Of a DNA stretch of 64,000 nt, positions 36,935-46,393 are shown one piece after another. The notes below the pieces were generated by a model that saw only the letters and a list, made by a program, of their open reading frames with translations, did no database searches and was not told where the DNA came from. Each line of letters opens with the position of its first letter. Position 1 is the first letter of the stretch. A program made the position numbers and the translations under genes. Source of the stretch: Verrucomicrobia bacterium IMCC26134 (GTDB lineage: Bacteria > Verrucomicrobiota > Verrucomicrobiia > Opitutales > Opitutaceae); contig CP011265.1 of assembly GCA_000972765.1 (NCBI GenBank), positions 1,798,001 to 1,862,000 on the forward strand, given 5' to 3'.

Positions 36935-38344
36935 TCAGCTTCGCAACGCGGCCAGCAGAGCCTGAAACTTCAGCTCGGTCTCGGCAAATTCACGATCCGG
37001 CTGCGAGCCGGCCACGATGCCCGCCCCTGCATAAACGCGAGCATGCGCACCGTCGATGAGCGCCGAGCGCAGCCCGACAAAAAACTCGCCTCCTCCGCGC
37101 GCATTGACCCAGCCAAGCGCGCCTGCATACAGGCCGCGCGGGAAGCCCTCCAGTTCACGGATGCAACTCAGGGCTGCCTCGCGCGGCGTGCCACCCACCG
37201 CAGGCGTAGGATGCAGCACGGCGAGCAAATCCAGCAGGCGCACGCCGTCGGGCAATGCCCCGCGCATCGGCGTGTGCAGGTGCTGCACATTGGCCAGCTT
37301 TCTCACCGAGGGCAGGGCAACCGGCTCAAGCAGCACACCCAGCGGCGCCAAACGCCGTATAATCGAGCCGATCACATGTGAATGCTCGCGAACGTCCTTC
37401 TCGCTTCGCAGCAATGCCGCCGCCAGCGCAGCATCTTCACTCGCACCGGCTCCGCGTCGGATTGAACCCGCCAGCGCCTCCGTTTCTATCATGCCTTGGC
37501 TGACGCGAATAAGTCTTTCCGGAGAGGCCCCGATGAAGCTCTGGCCCGCGCCGTTGGCGGCCGAAAACGCGTAGCAGTCCGGAAAGCGCTGCCGCAGACC
37601 GTTCAGCATGGTCAATGGATGCAAGGCACGGTCGGCAGTGAGATCGAGTGCGCGCGCGAGCACGATCTTCTTGAATTCGCCGGCCTCGATCCGCGCGAGG
37701 CCGCGCCGCACGTTCGCCAGATAATCGCCGGTTTCAGACTGGATGAACCTCAGTTCTTCCGCCGACTCCTCGGCCGCGACAAAATCCAGCCGCGCAAACT
37801 TCCCGTGCGCCCGCCACACCCGGTCTGCGAGTGCGTTGAGGTCGCTGGTCGCATCGACCACGATGTTCGCCACCGCCGTCGTCACTTCACCCGCTCGCGC
37901 CACCTGCCAGCGCGGGACAAAGACATGCGCAGACGGAAACGCCTCGCCGGGCTCGACCTCGTCCTGAAAGGTGAAACTCGTGAAGAAATGCGGTCCGCCG
38001 AAGGGAGCGTTTACGTCGCCTACCGCCACCGTGCGCGCCAGCGTTTCATCGATAAATCGCTGCACCGCCTCAAACCGCCCGGGACCGTGTGCCGTCGCGC
38101 TCAAGGCCACTTCCGCTCCGGCCAGCGCGCTTCCGATCGAGGGACGCTCGGTGTAAAAATGCGGCTCCGCAGGATCGAAAATCGCCTCCAGCACCGCCAG
38201 GGGATCCAGCGCGGGAACAACCAGCGAAATACTTGCCATCACCGGACGCCCGTCCGCTGCCGCTTTCGCCTGACACCCGCCCAAGAACGCCCGTAAAGCC
38301 TCCGGAGAGGCGTCCTCTGCGGGGTTGATGGGCAGGATTGTCAT
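36935..38344 (-). CDS. menF: isochorismate synthase
   Basis: Converts chorismate to isochorismate, the first committed step to menaquinone. From ATG 38344 (MTILPINPAED) it has 469 residues. The chorismate-binding domain fills the second half: EFKKIVLARALDLT, IETEALAGSIRRGA, HLHTPMRG, HPTPAVGGTPREAAL and YAGALGWVNARGGGEFFVGLRSALI. A frame opening at 38503 would overlap metG and is Arg-rich, so it is rejected. It starts 25 bases after the metG stop and precedes menD by 26 bases. With menD adjacent, MenF is preferred over EntC or salicylate synthase. Confidence 0.92.
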   Translation of the reverse strand: MTILPINPAEDASPEALRAFLGGCQAKAAADGRPVMASISLVVPALDPLAVLEAIFDPAEPHFYTERPSIGSALAGAEVALSATAHGPGRFEAVQRFIDETLARTVAVGDVNAPFGGPHFFTSFTFQDEVEPGEAFPSAHVFVPRWQVARAGEVTTAVANIVVDATSDLNALADRVWRAHGKFARLDFVAAEESAEELRFIQSETGDYLANVRRGLARIEAGEFKKIVLARALDLTADRALHPLTMLNGLRQRFPDCYAFSAANGAGQSFIGASPERLIRVSQGMIETEALAGSIRRGAGASEDAALAAALLRSEKDVREHSHVIGSIIRRLAPLGVLLEPVALPSVRKLANVQHLHTPMRGALPDGVRLLDLLAVLHPTPAVGGTPREAALSCIRELEGFPRGLYAGALGWVNARGGGEFFVGLRSALIDGAHARVYAGAGIVAGSQPDREFAETELKFQALLAALRS

Positions 38345-38369
38345 ACGATAAGCCGGCAGGCCGGATGGC

Positions 38370-39917
38370 TCAGGCCTTGGCCGCGCCAGCCTCCGGTGCC
38401 TGCGGACGCGGGAAAAGAATCGCCGTCTCCGCCACGCTCGCGCCGGTGAGCGCAGAGCCCCACTCCAGTCTCTCGCGCCAGATGCCGGATGGTGCGTAAC
38501 CAATCACTCGATACACTTTCTCCGTCGTCTCGGGCATCACCGCTGGCAATAGCGTCACCGCCAGACGCAGAGACTCTGCCATGGTGGCCAACGCCGTGGC
38601 GAGGAGCGCTTGGTCCGCAGCCTCAGCCGACTTGCCCAGCTTCCAGGGTGCGCGCTGCTCGACGTAGCGATTGGTCGCGGTGACAAACGCGAAGGCTCGC
38701 TCCAGGGCGATGTGAAACTGGAAGCCTTCGCTGAGCGTGATGAACTCGTCGCGGGTCTTGGCCCACAGCGTTTTGAGTTCAGACTCCAGCTCCGCGTCGG
38801 GCGCCGCCGCCGCCGGCACCTTGCCACCGGCAAAGCGATTTACCATGTTGAGCGTCCGGTTCACCAGATTGCCGAGATTATTCGCCAGCTCGCTATTGTA
38901 GCGCACGAGGAACTGGTTCACTGAAAAGTCGCTGTCCTGCCCCACGCTCATCTCCCGGATCATAAAGAAGCGCAGCGCATCCACGCCATATTGATCGGCG
39001 AAACCCATTGGATCGACGAAGTTGCCCGTGCTCTTGGACATCTTCGACCCGTTGATAGACCACCAACCGTGGGCCAGTAGCGCTTTCGGGATAGGCAGCC
39101 CGCACGCCTTGAGCATAATCGGCCAATACACGGCGTGCGGCGGCACTAGAATGTCTTTGCCGATGACATGGAAATCCGCCGGCCAGAGGCCAGGCTTCCC
39201 CTCCACGGCGGAGTAGTAGTTCACCAGCGCATCAAACCACACATAGGTCACGTAATTCGTGTCGAAGGGCAGCGGGATGCCCCACTCCAGTCGTTCCCGC
39301 GGACGCGATATGCAGAGGTCGTTAAGTGGTTCGGCCAAGAACTCTAAAACCTGCTTCTGCCGGTAACGGGGGAACACGAAGTCGTCGTTGTCCTTCAAAT
39401 ACTGGACCAGCCACTCTTGGTAGGCTTTGAGTTTAAAAAAATAATTCGATTCCGTGATCTGCGTCACCTCGCCGAAAATCTCCGGCCAGCTGCCGTCGGG
39501 GTTGCGATCCTTGTCCTGCAAAAACTGCTCCTGTCGGGTGGAGTAGAAACCCTGATATTCCGCCTTGTATATCTCCCCCTTGTCAAAGAGCTGCTGCAGC
39601 AGGCGCGAGACCACGCTCTTGTGGCGAAGCTCGGTGGTGCGGATGAAGTCGTTATTGGATATGTTTAACTTCACGCACATGGCGCGAAACTCCTCGGAAA
39701 CCTCGTCGCAGAATTGTTGAGGGTCTATGCCGCGCTTTTTCGCGCTTTGCTGCACTTTCTGCCCGTGCTCATCGACTCCGGTGAGGAAATAGACCTCGTC
39801 GCCCATTAGGCGGCGAAATCGTGCGATCACGTCTGTCAGCACCTTTTCGTAGGCGTGGCCGAGGTGCGGCGATCCGTTCACGTAGTCGATGGCGGTCGTG
39901 ATGTAAAAGGTCTTCAT
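38370..39917 (-). CDS. metG: methionyl-tRNA synthetase
   Basis: Charges tRNA-Met with methionine. 515 residues of the short bacterial type without the C-terminal tRNA-binding domain. The HIGH motif appears as GSPHLGHAYEKVL and the KMSKS motif as KMSKSTGNFVDP. The connective-peptide region (YQGFYSTRQEQFLQDKDRN) lacks the Cys pairs that bind zinc in E. coli-type MetRS, as in other zinc-free forms. An anticodon-binding helical domain ends the protein. It is the first gene of a probable metG-menF-menD transcript and is divergent from the sensor kinase at 40 kb. Confidence 0.95.
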   Translation of the reverse strand: MKTFYITTAIDYVNGSPHLGHAYEKVLTDVIARFRRLMGDEVYFLTGVDEHGQKVQQSAKKRGIDPQQFCDEVSEEFRAMCVKLNISNNDFIRTTELRHKSVVSRLLQQLFDKGEIYKAEYQGFYSTRQEQFLQDKDRNPDGSWPEIFGEVTQITESNYFFKLKAYQEWLVQYLKDNDDFVFPRYRQKQVLEFLAEPLNDLCISRPRERLEWGIPLPFDTNYVTYVWFDALVNYYSAVEGKPGLWPADFHVIGKDILVPPHAVYWPIMLKACGLPIPKALLAHGWWSINGSKMSKSTGNFVDPMGFADQYGVDALRFFMIREMSVGQDSDFSVNQFLVRYNSELANNLGNLVNRTLNMVNRFAGGKVPAAAAPDAELESELKTLWAKTRDEFITLSEGFQFHIALERAFAFVTATNRYVEQRAPWKLGKSAEAADQALLATALATMAESLRLAVTLLPAVMPETTEKVYRVIGYAPSGIWRERLEWGSALTGASVAETAILFPRPQAPEAGAAKA

Positions 39918-40008
39918 GCGCGTAGCGATTTAGACAAAACCCGACTCTCCCGCTTGTCGAAGGTTTTGACGAGTTCCTGCGCTTCTGCATCTTACTTGGA
40001 ATCCTGCC

Positions 40009-41058
40009 ATGGGCACGCTGTTCCGTCTTATCATTTTTATTTTCGCCCTTGGCGTGCTTGGCACCGGCACCGCCTGGTTGCTGGCCAAGGAGCGTCAAAG
40101 GGAGTCGGTTCGCGAACAGTTGCTGTCCGCTCCAGCGGGTTCAGCCGAGGCCAACCGGCGCGAAATCATTAAACGACTTCAATCCTCCGCTGAACAGGAC
40201 CTGTTTTTTTTCGGCGCCCTGGCGATCAGCTGTATTTTCATCATGGCGATCATTCCTTTGCGTGTCGCCGCTGAGAATACCCCCGACTCGACTGATCGCG
40301 CGGATAATCCCGTGCGGCGCGAGATGAACGGACTGGAGCAACTCGCCCGCACCACGGTCGCGCAACGCGCGGAATTGACGCAGGAACGCGAATCCCGCCA
40401 CCACAGTGAACAGGACCTCTACCTTCAGCAGATCCTCGCCAACCATGCCTTGCAGGGAAAAATACGCCTGGGTCGAGATCTGCACGACGGTCTGGTGCAA
40501 TCTCTTTACGCCACCGGCCTGATGCTCGAATCCGCCTCCCGGCTTGTGGCCGACAACCCTGCGCAGGCCTCCAGCGTCTTGGTCGCCGCAAAATCGAATT
40601 TAAAAGCCTCAATAAAAGATACCCGAGCCATCATTGACGGCCTTAGCCCCGATGCACTCGAAAATCGCAGCTTGGCTGACTCGATCCATGCCTTGCTCGA
40701 TCACCTCGACGCCGGTCGGCTCGAACACCGCAGCGTAACGCTTTCAACCGATCTGCCTGCCTTGCCCGACTCGGTGGTCACGGAGTTGCTTCAGATCATT
40801 CGGGAATCGGTCAGCAACGCTCTGCGCCACGGTCAGGCCAAGCGTCTCGACCTCAGCTTCGCCCCCTCGTCCGCCGGACTGAATCTCGTCATTCGAGACA
40901 ACGGTTGTGGTTTCGATCCGGCCACCGTGAATCGTGGCCACGGGCTGGATAATCTTGCCGCCCGCGCCCGTTTGCTTGGCGGAAAACTCGTCGTCGATAG
41001 CAAGCCTGGGCTTGGCACTTGCGTGAACCTCTCACTCCCCTTGCCCTTCAAGGTATGA
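40009..41058 (+). CDS. NarL-type sensor histidine kinase
   Basis: A 349-residue membrane kinase with hydrophobic segments at about 4-25 and 66-87 and a short periplasmic loop between them, so it may sense the membrane state rather than a soluble ligand. A coiled-coil linker (about 105-145) leads to HisKA_3 with IRLGRDLHDGLVQSL (His159). The ATPase domain has ELLQIIRESVSNALRHG, IRDNGCGFDP and GHGLDNLAARARLLGGKL. The stop overlaps the regulator start by 4 bases (ATGA). The signal is unknown. Confidence 0.92.
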   Translation: MGTLFRLIIFIFALGVLGTGTAWLLAKERQRESVREQLLSAPAGSAEANRREIIKRLQSSAEQDLFFFGALAISCIFIMAIIPLRVAAENTPDSTDRADNPVRREMNGLEQLARTTVAQRAELTQERESRHHSEQDLYLQQILANHALQGKIRLGRDLHDGLVQSLYATGLMLESASRLVADNPAQASSVLVAAKSNLKASIKDTRAIIDGLSPDALENRSLADSIHALLDHLDAGRLEHRSVTLSTDLPALPDSVVTELLQIIRESVSNALRHGQAKRLDLSFAPSSAGLNLVIRDNGCGFDPATVNRGHGLDNLAARARLLGGKLVVDSKPGLGTCVNLSLPLPFKV

Positions 41059-41708
41059 AAGCCGCTCAACCTGCGCCCATACGACTCGCCTTGGTCGAGG
41101 ATAGCGAATTGGTCCGCCTCGGTCTGCGCACATTACTGGGACTACATGCCGCCGAAATTGTAATCGTAGCCGAGGCCGCCTCGGTAGAAGAAGCGCTCAA
41201 AGTGATCCCGCCCCATCGACCCGATGTTATCCTGCTGGATATGCGCCTGCCAGATGGCACCGGCGTGGAGGTATGCCGCCGCCTGCTTGCCCTCCACCCC
41301 TCGCGAGTGCTGTTTCTCACCTCCTCGATCGATGACAACCTGATTGCCGACGCAATTCGAGCCGGCGCCTCCGGATACCTGCTGAAAGACATCCACGGCG
41401 AGGAACTCGTCCGATCCATCCTCGATGTCGCCGCCGGTGGCGAAGCGCTGGACGCTGCCGTCACCGCGTCGCTGATGCGCACCCTGCGCGGCTCCGTCCC
41501 CGTTTCCGCAGCAAACGTCTCCACCACTGAACGACGCATGCTGGCCCTTTTGGCCGAGGGTAAAACAAACAAGGAAATCGCCTCCGATCTGGGTATTGCG
41601 GAAAAGACGGTTAAAAATAATTTCACCGCTCTTTTTAATAAACTCGGTCTTGTGCGTCGCTCCCAAGCCGCTGCTTTCTACATAGAGCATCTGCGCGGCG
41701 AACACTGA
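41055..41708 (+). CDS. LuxR/NarL-family response regulator
   Basis: DNA-binding partner of the preceding kinase. From ATG 41055 it has 217 residues. The receiver (residues 8-130) has the acidic pair at EDSE, phospho-acceptor Asp62 in ILLDMRLPDGTG, and the Lys of YLLKDI. The C-terminal helix-turn-helix is at about 152-210: TTERRMLALLAEGKTNKEIA and KTVKNNFTALFNKLGL. A frame opening at 41019 lies within the kinase gene; the 4-base overlap argues for coupling at 41055. Target genes are not evident. Confidence 0.93.
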   Translation: MKAAQPAPIRLALVEDSELVRLGLRTLLGLHAAEIVIVAEAASVEEALKVIPPHRPDVILLDMRLPDGTGVEVCRRLLALHPSRVLFLTSSIDDNLIADAIRAGASGYLLKDIHGEELVRSILDVAAGGEALDAAVTASLMRTLRGSVPVSAANVSTTERRMLALLAEGKTNKEIASDLGIAEKTVKNNFTALFNKLGLVRRSQAAAFYIEHLRGEH

Positions 41709-41711
41709 TAC

Positions 41712-42569
41712 TTACACCAACCACGGCTCGACCGCTGCGCCCATCCGCTGCCGGCAAAAAGCCGCCATGTCAGGAGCGAGCGGAGCGCGATATTCCCGGG
41801 CGCCCTCGCCATTCGCTCCACCCAGAATCTCGATCTTGGCGCAATGCAAGGCTTGCCTGGGAAGCAATAGTTTTTCCTCCAGTGCAGGCGTCCAGCCGTG
41901 GTCGATAAACTCCAGATAACATCGTGCGTCAGGACCGTAGATTTTATCCCCCACAACCGCATGGCCCAGCCACTGTGCGTGCGCCCTTATCTGATGCTTA
42001 CGCCCCGTATCGATGCCGACCTCCGCCAGAGTGAAACCTCCGGTCGCGAGCAAGGGAGTAAACCGCGAGCGCGCCTCTTTGCCGTCAGGCCTCACCGCTG
42101 TTTTTACGTAAACCGGACTATGTTCGTCGTCGCCCAGTGGCTGATCCACCGCAATGGGCGCGTTCAACTCACCGGTCAGCACCGCCAGATAGGTTTTCTT
42201 CACCCGGCGCGCCATCATCGCCCGCTGCAGGATGGAGGCCCAGCGCTCGTCTTTGGCAAAGAGCACCACGCCGCTCGTCTCGCGATCGAGTCGGAACACC
42301 AGGTGGGCTCGCTCCAGACCGCATCCCGCCTTCACCGCTCCCGCCAGGCTCGACCACGGTCCCGCCTTGGAGGGGTGGCACACCACATCACCGGGTTTGT
42401 TAAACGCCAGCACCGCCTCGTCATCCACAATCTGCCACGACGAAAGTTCTTCGGGGGCAATCATGCGCACCCGGGACAGGTCCTGCGGCCGCGGAGGCCA
42501 GGCGCAGGCCTTCAATCGGCCGCCGTAAGTGCCGTCTTCGCCAGCGTCAGCGCTTTGCATGTCACTCAC
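41712..42569 (-). CDS. RluA-family pseudouridine synthase
   Basis: Isomerises uridine in rRNA or tRNA. The 285-residue protein has the family active-site motif LVFRLDRETSGVVLFAK with the catalytic Asp in RLDRETSG, and DDEAVLAFNKPGDVVCHPSK upstream. The motif GRKHQIRAHAQWLGHAVVGDKIYG closes the catalytic domain. No S4 domain is seen, so it may be closest to the RluA or TruC groups; the exact target cannot be assigned. GTG start overlaps the upstream SDR stop by 4 bases. Confidence 0.88.
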   Translation of the reverse strand: MSDMQSADAGEDGTYGGRLKACAWPPRPQDLSRVRMIAPEELSSWQIVDDEAVLAFNKPGDVVCHPSKAGPWSSLAGAVKAGCGLERAHLVFRLDRETSGVVLFAKDERWASILQRAMMARRVKKTYLAVLTGELNAPIAVDQPLGDDEHSPVYVKTAVRPDGKEARSRFTPLLATGGFTLAEVGIDTGRKHQIRAHAQWLGHAVVGDKIYGPDARCYLEFIDHGWTPALEEKLLLPRQALHCAKIEILGGANGEGAREYRAPLAPDMAAFCRQRMGAAVEPWLV

Positions 42570-43348
42570 GTATTTACCTTGTTCATACGAAACCTGGCCA
42601 GAACTGCCGCTCCTAAGCGGGCAGCGAAGGGCTTGGGCAAGCGCGAGGAGGTCGCCGCCATCAGCCAGTTAAACCACCCGGTGACCACTTGACGCCGCCC
42701 AGAGGCTAGCGCCCGCAACGCCTCGTCCACCACCTGCTCGCTGGTTTGCCCCCATCGATCGCTCACCGCGCCTTTTTTCATGCCGGCGCGTTGAAAAAAT
42801 TCCGTCGCCGTAGGACCGGGACACACCGCCAGCACCTGCACGCCGCAGTGCCGCATCTCCTCCCCCAGCGCCAGACTCCAATGCAATACGAAAGCCTTTG
42901 TCGCCCCATAGACCGCCATGAACGCGGTTGGCTGAAACGCAGCCGTCGAGGCGATATTCACCACCGCTCCGCCCCGCTCTTTGAGTGCCGGCAGCAATCG
43001 CGACGTTAAATCCACCAGCGCACGCACGTTTACGTCCACCATCTCGGTTTGATGCGTAAGAGTCAGGTCTTCGCTCCTGCCATAACCCCCGAATCCGCTG
43101 TTGTTGATCAAGAGAACCCTGCCTTTGACGGGTTCTTCGTTTAGAATCCTTAATACCTCGATGGCACCCCGCTCAATTTGTCGCGGATCGCTCAAATCAC
43201 AGTGAACATGGCGCAACTTAAGCTGACTCAGATTTAACGACGGTTCTCGTCGTGAAAGGTTGCAAATCACCACGTTTTGATTCACAGCATTAATTCGTTC
43301 AATGAACGCCTTCCCAATACCGGAGGAACCCCCCGTGATAATGATCAT
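42566..43348 (-). CDS. short-chain dehydrogenase/reductase
   Basis: NAD(P)-dependent oxidoreductase of 260 residues. The Rossmann motif is at the very start (IIITGGSSGIGKAFIERI); next are LLINNSGFGGYG, the catalytic Ser in VVNIASTAAF and the catalytic pair YGATK. This resembles the DltE/YdfG-like SDR proteins with broad or unknown substrates. The open frame reaches 43831, but that part lies antisense to the hibernation factor; ATG 43348 (or 43384) is the real start. It is translationally coupled to the pseudouridine synthase downstream. Confidence 0.88.
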   Translation of the reverse strand: MIIITGGSSGIGKAFIERINAVNQNVVICNLSRREPSLNLSQLKLRHVHCDLSDPRQIERGAIEVLRILNEEPVKGRVLLINNSGFGGYGRSEDLTLTHQTEMVDVNVRALVDLTSRLLPALKERGGAVVNIASTAAFQPTAFMAVYGATKAFVLHWSLALGEEMRHCGVQVLAVCPGPTATEFFQRAGMKKGAVSDRWGQTSEQVVDEALRALASGRRQVVTGWFNWLMAATSSRLPKPFAARLGAAVLARFRMNKVNT

Positions 43349-43438
43349 GGAATACAAGGATAGAGCGTCAGCGACAGAAGTCATGCCCCATGACCTCGCA
43401 CTCATTCTGGCCAAGGTAAACCCAGATAAAAAGGAACT

Positions 43439-43807
43439 ATGAACAGAGAAAACATCAGTAATGATATCATCGTGTCCGGCATTCACCTCGACCTCACGCC
43501 TGCATTGAAGCAGTTCGTGGAGGAGAAAGCGGTTCGTCTCTTCCGTCATGAAGAGCGCATCGTCCGCCTCCGCGTCGAGCTCGAGTGCGACCCCAAACAA
43601 GACGTAGCCCATCGTTTCACCGCCAAAGGACACATAGAAATTAACGGCCCCGACATGAATGCGTCTGTGTCCGAGGATGAATGCCATAAAGCCGTCGCCC
43701 TGCTTGTCGACAAGCTCGACCGTATGCTCGGCCGCCGGTCTCAGCTCCAAAAAGCCCGCCGCCACCCTCATACCAAGTCGGCCGCCGTGCTGGACGAAGT
43801 AGGCTAA
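43439..43807 (+). CDS. hpf: ribosome hibernation promoting factor, short form
   Basis: Binds the 30S subunit and silences ribosomes in stationary phase. The 122-residue product has the HPF/YfiA alpha/beta fold: IVSGIHLDLTPALKQFVEEKA, RVELECDPKQD, and KGHIEINGPDMNASVSEDECHKAVALLVDKLDRML. It lacks the C-terminal dimerisation domain of long HPF. An AAGGA element lies 3 bases before the ATG, one of few Shine-Dalgarno-like sites here. A terminator follows about 100 bases downstream. It is divergent from the SDR gene. Confidence 0.93.
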   Translation: MNRENISNDIIVSGIHLDLTPALKQFVEEKAVRLFRHEERIVRLRVELECDPKQDVAHRFTAKGHIEINGPDMNASVSEDECHKAVALLVDKLDRMLGRRSQLQKARRHPHTKSAAVLDEVG

Positions 43808-43911
43808 GCGCTCGCCCTCGTCTATCCGCACCGCCCGCGCTTGTGCGCCCGCGGCCTGCGTTTCAACCCTTGGTGGTGTCGGGGTCAGGACACCCTTGGT
43901 TTACTCATAAA

Positions 43912-43949
43912 AACCCGCCGGCTCCACCTTGGCCAAGGCGGGTTTTTTA
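43912..43949 (+). terminator. intrinsic terminator after hpf
   Basis: Stem AACCCGCC/GGCGGGTT-like (AACCCGCC with AGGCGGGTT) around a GC-rich loop that contains its own TTGGCCAA palindrome; a run of six T follows. Confidence 0.85.
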
Positions 43950-43986
43950 TTGTCCGCACCGCTCCCTCCCGCTCGGAAACAGCCCA

Positions 43987-44024
43987 TAAAAAAGCCCGTC
44001 ACCGCAAAAACGGCGACGGGCTTT
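43987..44024 (-). terminator. terminator for tRNA-Arg
   Basis: Stem AGCCCGTC.CCG/CGG.GACGGGCT with an A-rich loop. On the minus strand it lies just after the tRNA and is followed by TTTTTT. On the plus strand only three T follow. Confidence 0.82.
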
Positions 44025-44035
44025 ATGCCGTAAAG

Positions 44036-44112
44036 TGGTGCAGTTGAAGGGAATCGAACCCCTAACCTTCTGATTCGTAGTCAGATGCTCTATCCAATTG
44101 AGCTACAACTGC
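44036..44112 (-). tRNA. tRNA-Arg (anticodon ACG)
   Basis: Minus-strand cloverleaf: acceptor GCAGTTG/CAACTGC, D arm with AGCTC, anticodon stem TCTGA/TCAGA around CTACGAA with anticodon ACG (A34 would be changed to inosine), T loop TTCGATT and encoded CCA. 77 bases. Confidence 0.95.
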
Positions 44113-44249
44113 GTGCTGGGAGGTGAGAGAAAGCAAGGTTGGGAAATACAGAGCAAGCGCTTTTTCAAAAAACATTTCAGACAGACCTCGCACTTATTTT
44201 CATGCGAATGCCTTTTCATTCGACTCATGGTGTATCCTAATCAGGAATC

Positions 44250-46391
44250 ATGCGTCATTTGCCATCAATGCGTTGCCCCTTCCGTCTTTCCGCCCTGCTC
44301 CTTAGCGTTGCTATCGCGCAGTCCCTAATCCTTTCGAAGCCGCTGCTTGCCCAGGCACCCCCGACTGAGGCCACCAAGCCCGCCGCTGCCCCAAAACCAG
44401 TTCTAGCGACCCAGGCCAGCCCTTTGCCCGATCCGAATGTCCTCGTCGGTCCACTCTTACTCCGTGATGTCGGCGTCGGCGAGGTTCTTGATTTGGTTGA
44501 ACGCTGGACCGGCCGAATCCTTCTTCGTCCCGCCTCCTTACCGCCCGGCACCTACGCCCTAACTTTAGACAAGCCCCTGCCCAAGGCCGAAGCCCTTCGT
44601 GCGCTCGAAACACTACTTAATATGAATGGGGTCGGCCTCAGCCCCCTCGGCGACCGCTTTTTGAAGGTAACCCCCCTCAATTTGATACGCACCGACGCAC
44701 CCGACTTCATCGAAGGCAGCACCCTAGGAATGCAGTCCAGCGGTCGCATCGTCGCTAAAATCTTCTCTCTGGATTTCCTTCGCGCCGCTGAGTTTGTGCC
44801 GCAAATCAGCCGCCTCCTGAACCCCGCCCTCGGAGCGGAGCCGGTCATATTCGAAAAAAACAACTCGGTCCTGCTCACCGACTCTTTGAGCAACCTTCAG
44901 CGTATCGAGCAGCTCCTGCTCACCATCGATCGCCCCGCCTCTTCGGGTCTCGCCATCAAAACCTACAACCTCGAGTTCGCCAAAGCGTCCGACATCGCCA
45001 ATAAACTCCGCACGCTTTTGAGCGGAGCCCTCGCCGCCCAGATCGGCGCCACAACCACTTATCAGCCCGATGACCGAACCAACCAACTCCTGCTGATCAG
45101 CGACCCCCGCGAGCAGGCTTTCTTCGACAGTCTGGTTTCTCGTCTCGATGTTAAGGCCGACCCAAGCACCCGCAGTGAGGTTATCTTCCTGAAACACGCG
45201 AACGCCATCGACGTTGAGGCGTTGCTCGGCAAGCTCATCAGCGGCCAGAACACCACCGCACGCAGCACCGGAGGCGACACAGGCCGCGCTGGCGCTAGCT
45301 CACGTCGCACCCCCGGTGCCACCCCGGCTGCACCAACTCCGGCCACCCCCGCTGCCGTCGCCACCACGACCAGCCCCGGCGCACCCTCCGAAGAGTTTAG
45401 CAGCTTGCTGACCATCGTGGCTGACGAACGCTCCAATGCCATCATCGTGGCCGGCACTCCCGACGACATCCGTCTCGTCGCCTCCCTGGTTAACCGCATC
45501 GATGTTCTGCTCGCCCAGGTTCGCATCGAGATCGTGGTGGCCGAGGTCACCCTCTCCAATGATATCACGAGCGGCATCGATTCACTCGGTCTGCGGGTGG
45601 ACAACAATAAACTCACCGGCTTCACCGCTTCCGGAGCAGGTGCCAGCATCGGAGCCCAGGGCGCCGGCACCAGCAGCCTGACGAGTTTTGCCACGAGCAC
45701 GGGCTACGGCCAGAACCTCACCGGTGCCATCGGTATTGGCTCATCCCCCCGCAAGGATAACACCGCCATCCTTTCGGTTCCCTCCATTGTAACGAGCCAC
45801 AACAAAAAGGCCGAGATTTTCGTAGGCGAAACCCGCCCCGTCATTTCCGGCACCACCTCCGGCTCTTCTGGTTCCTCCACCGGCCTAACTACCAGTTCGA
45901 GTGTCACCCAGCAAAAAATCGGTATCCGGCTGACCGTGCTCCCCCTCATCGGCAACGATGGCTCCATCCAACTCGAAATCACGCAGGTTGTGGAAGACAT
46001 CCTAGGCAAAGTCATTATTGACGGCAACGAGCAGCCCATCGTCGGCGAACGCACCACGGAGTCCTTCGTCAGCGCCAAAAACGGCGACATCATCGTCCTC
46101 GGCGGCCTGCAGCGCGCCAATCAGGGAAAAACCACTTCCAGCCTCGGCCCCATCCCTTTCCTCGGCGATCTTTTTGGAAAGCGCAGCTACTCCAAAGGCC
46201 GCACCGAGCTCATCTTCTTTCTTCGTCCGACGGTGCTAACCGGCACCACGCTGGATAACGTCGAAGCCCTCAAGCGCATAGACTCGACCTCGCAAGCTAA
46301 AGAGGTCCGCGCCATCATAGACACCCGTCCCGCCGCCGCCTCGGCGACTCCTGCTCCCGCAGCTGTCAGCGAGTCCTCCGAAAAACACTAA
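44250..46391 (+). CDS. gspD: type II secretion secretin GspD
   Basis: Outer-membrane secretin ring of a type II secretion or related pilus system. 713 residues. A signal peptide covers about 1-36 (LSALLLSVAIAQSLIL). N0-N3 ring-forming domains follow (VEVILD-like GEVLDLVERWTGRILLRPA; RVAKIFSLDFLRAAEFVPQIS; TYQPDDRTNQLLLISDPRE). A Pro/Ala/Thr-rich linker sits near 350-380. The secretin domain has VRIEIVVAEVTL, VPSIVTSHNKKAEIFVGETRPVISG and GDIIVLGGLQR. The stop is 2 bases before gspE. It could also serve a type IV pilus (PilQ); the gspEF neighbours do not exclude this. Confidence 0.9.
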   Translation: MRHLPSMRCPFRLSALLLSVAIAQSLILSKPLLAQAPPTEATKPAAAPKPVLATQASPLPDPNVLVGPLLLRDVGVGEVLDLVERWTGRILLRPASLPPGTYALTLDKPLPKAEALRALETLLNMNGVGLSPLGDRFLKVTPLNLIRTDAPDFIEGSTLGMQSSGRIVAKIFSLDFLRAAEFVPQISRLLNPALGAEPVIFEKNNSVLLTDSLSNLQRIEQLLLTIDRPASSGLAIKTYNLEFAKASDIANKLRTLLSGALAAQIGATTTYQPDDRTNQLLLISDPREQAFFDSLVSRLDVKADPSTRSEVIFLKHANAIDVEALLGKLISGQNTTARSTGGDTGRAGASSRRTPGATPAAPTPATPAAVATTTSPGAPSEEFSSLLTIVADERSNAIIVAGTPDDIRLVASLVNRIDVLLAQVRIEIVVAEVTLSNDITSGIDSLGLRVDNNKLTGFTASGAGASIGAQGAGTSSLTSFATSTGYGQNLTGAIGIGSSPRKDNTAILSVPSIVTSHNKKAEIFVGETRPVISGTTSGSSGSSTGLTTSSSVTQQKIGIRLTVLPLIGNDGSIQLEITQVVEDILGKVIIDGNEQPIVGERTTESFVSAKNGDIIVLGGLQRANQGKTTSSLGPIPFLGDLFGKRSYSKGRTELIFFLRPTVLTGTTLDNVEALKRIDSTSQAKEVRAIIDTRPAAASATPAPAAVSESSEKH

Positions 46392-46393
46392 TC

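Noticed and set aside
38345-38503. Longer menF start overlapping metG
   Set aside because: The added residues are Arg-rich and translate metG sequence in another frame; ATG 38344 fits the family.
43349-43831. Longer SDR gene
   Set aside because: The extension is antisense to hpf; the Rossmann motif belongs at the N-terminus.
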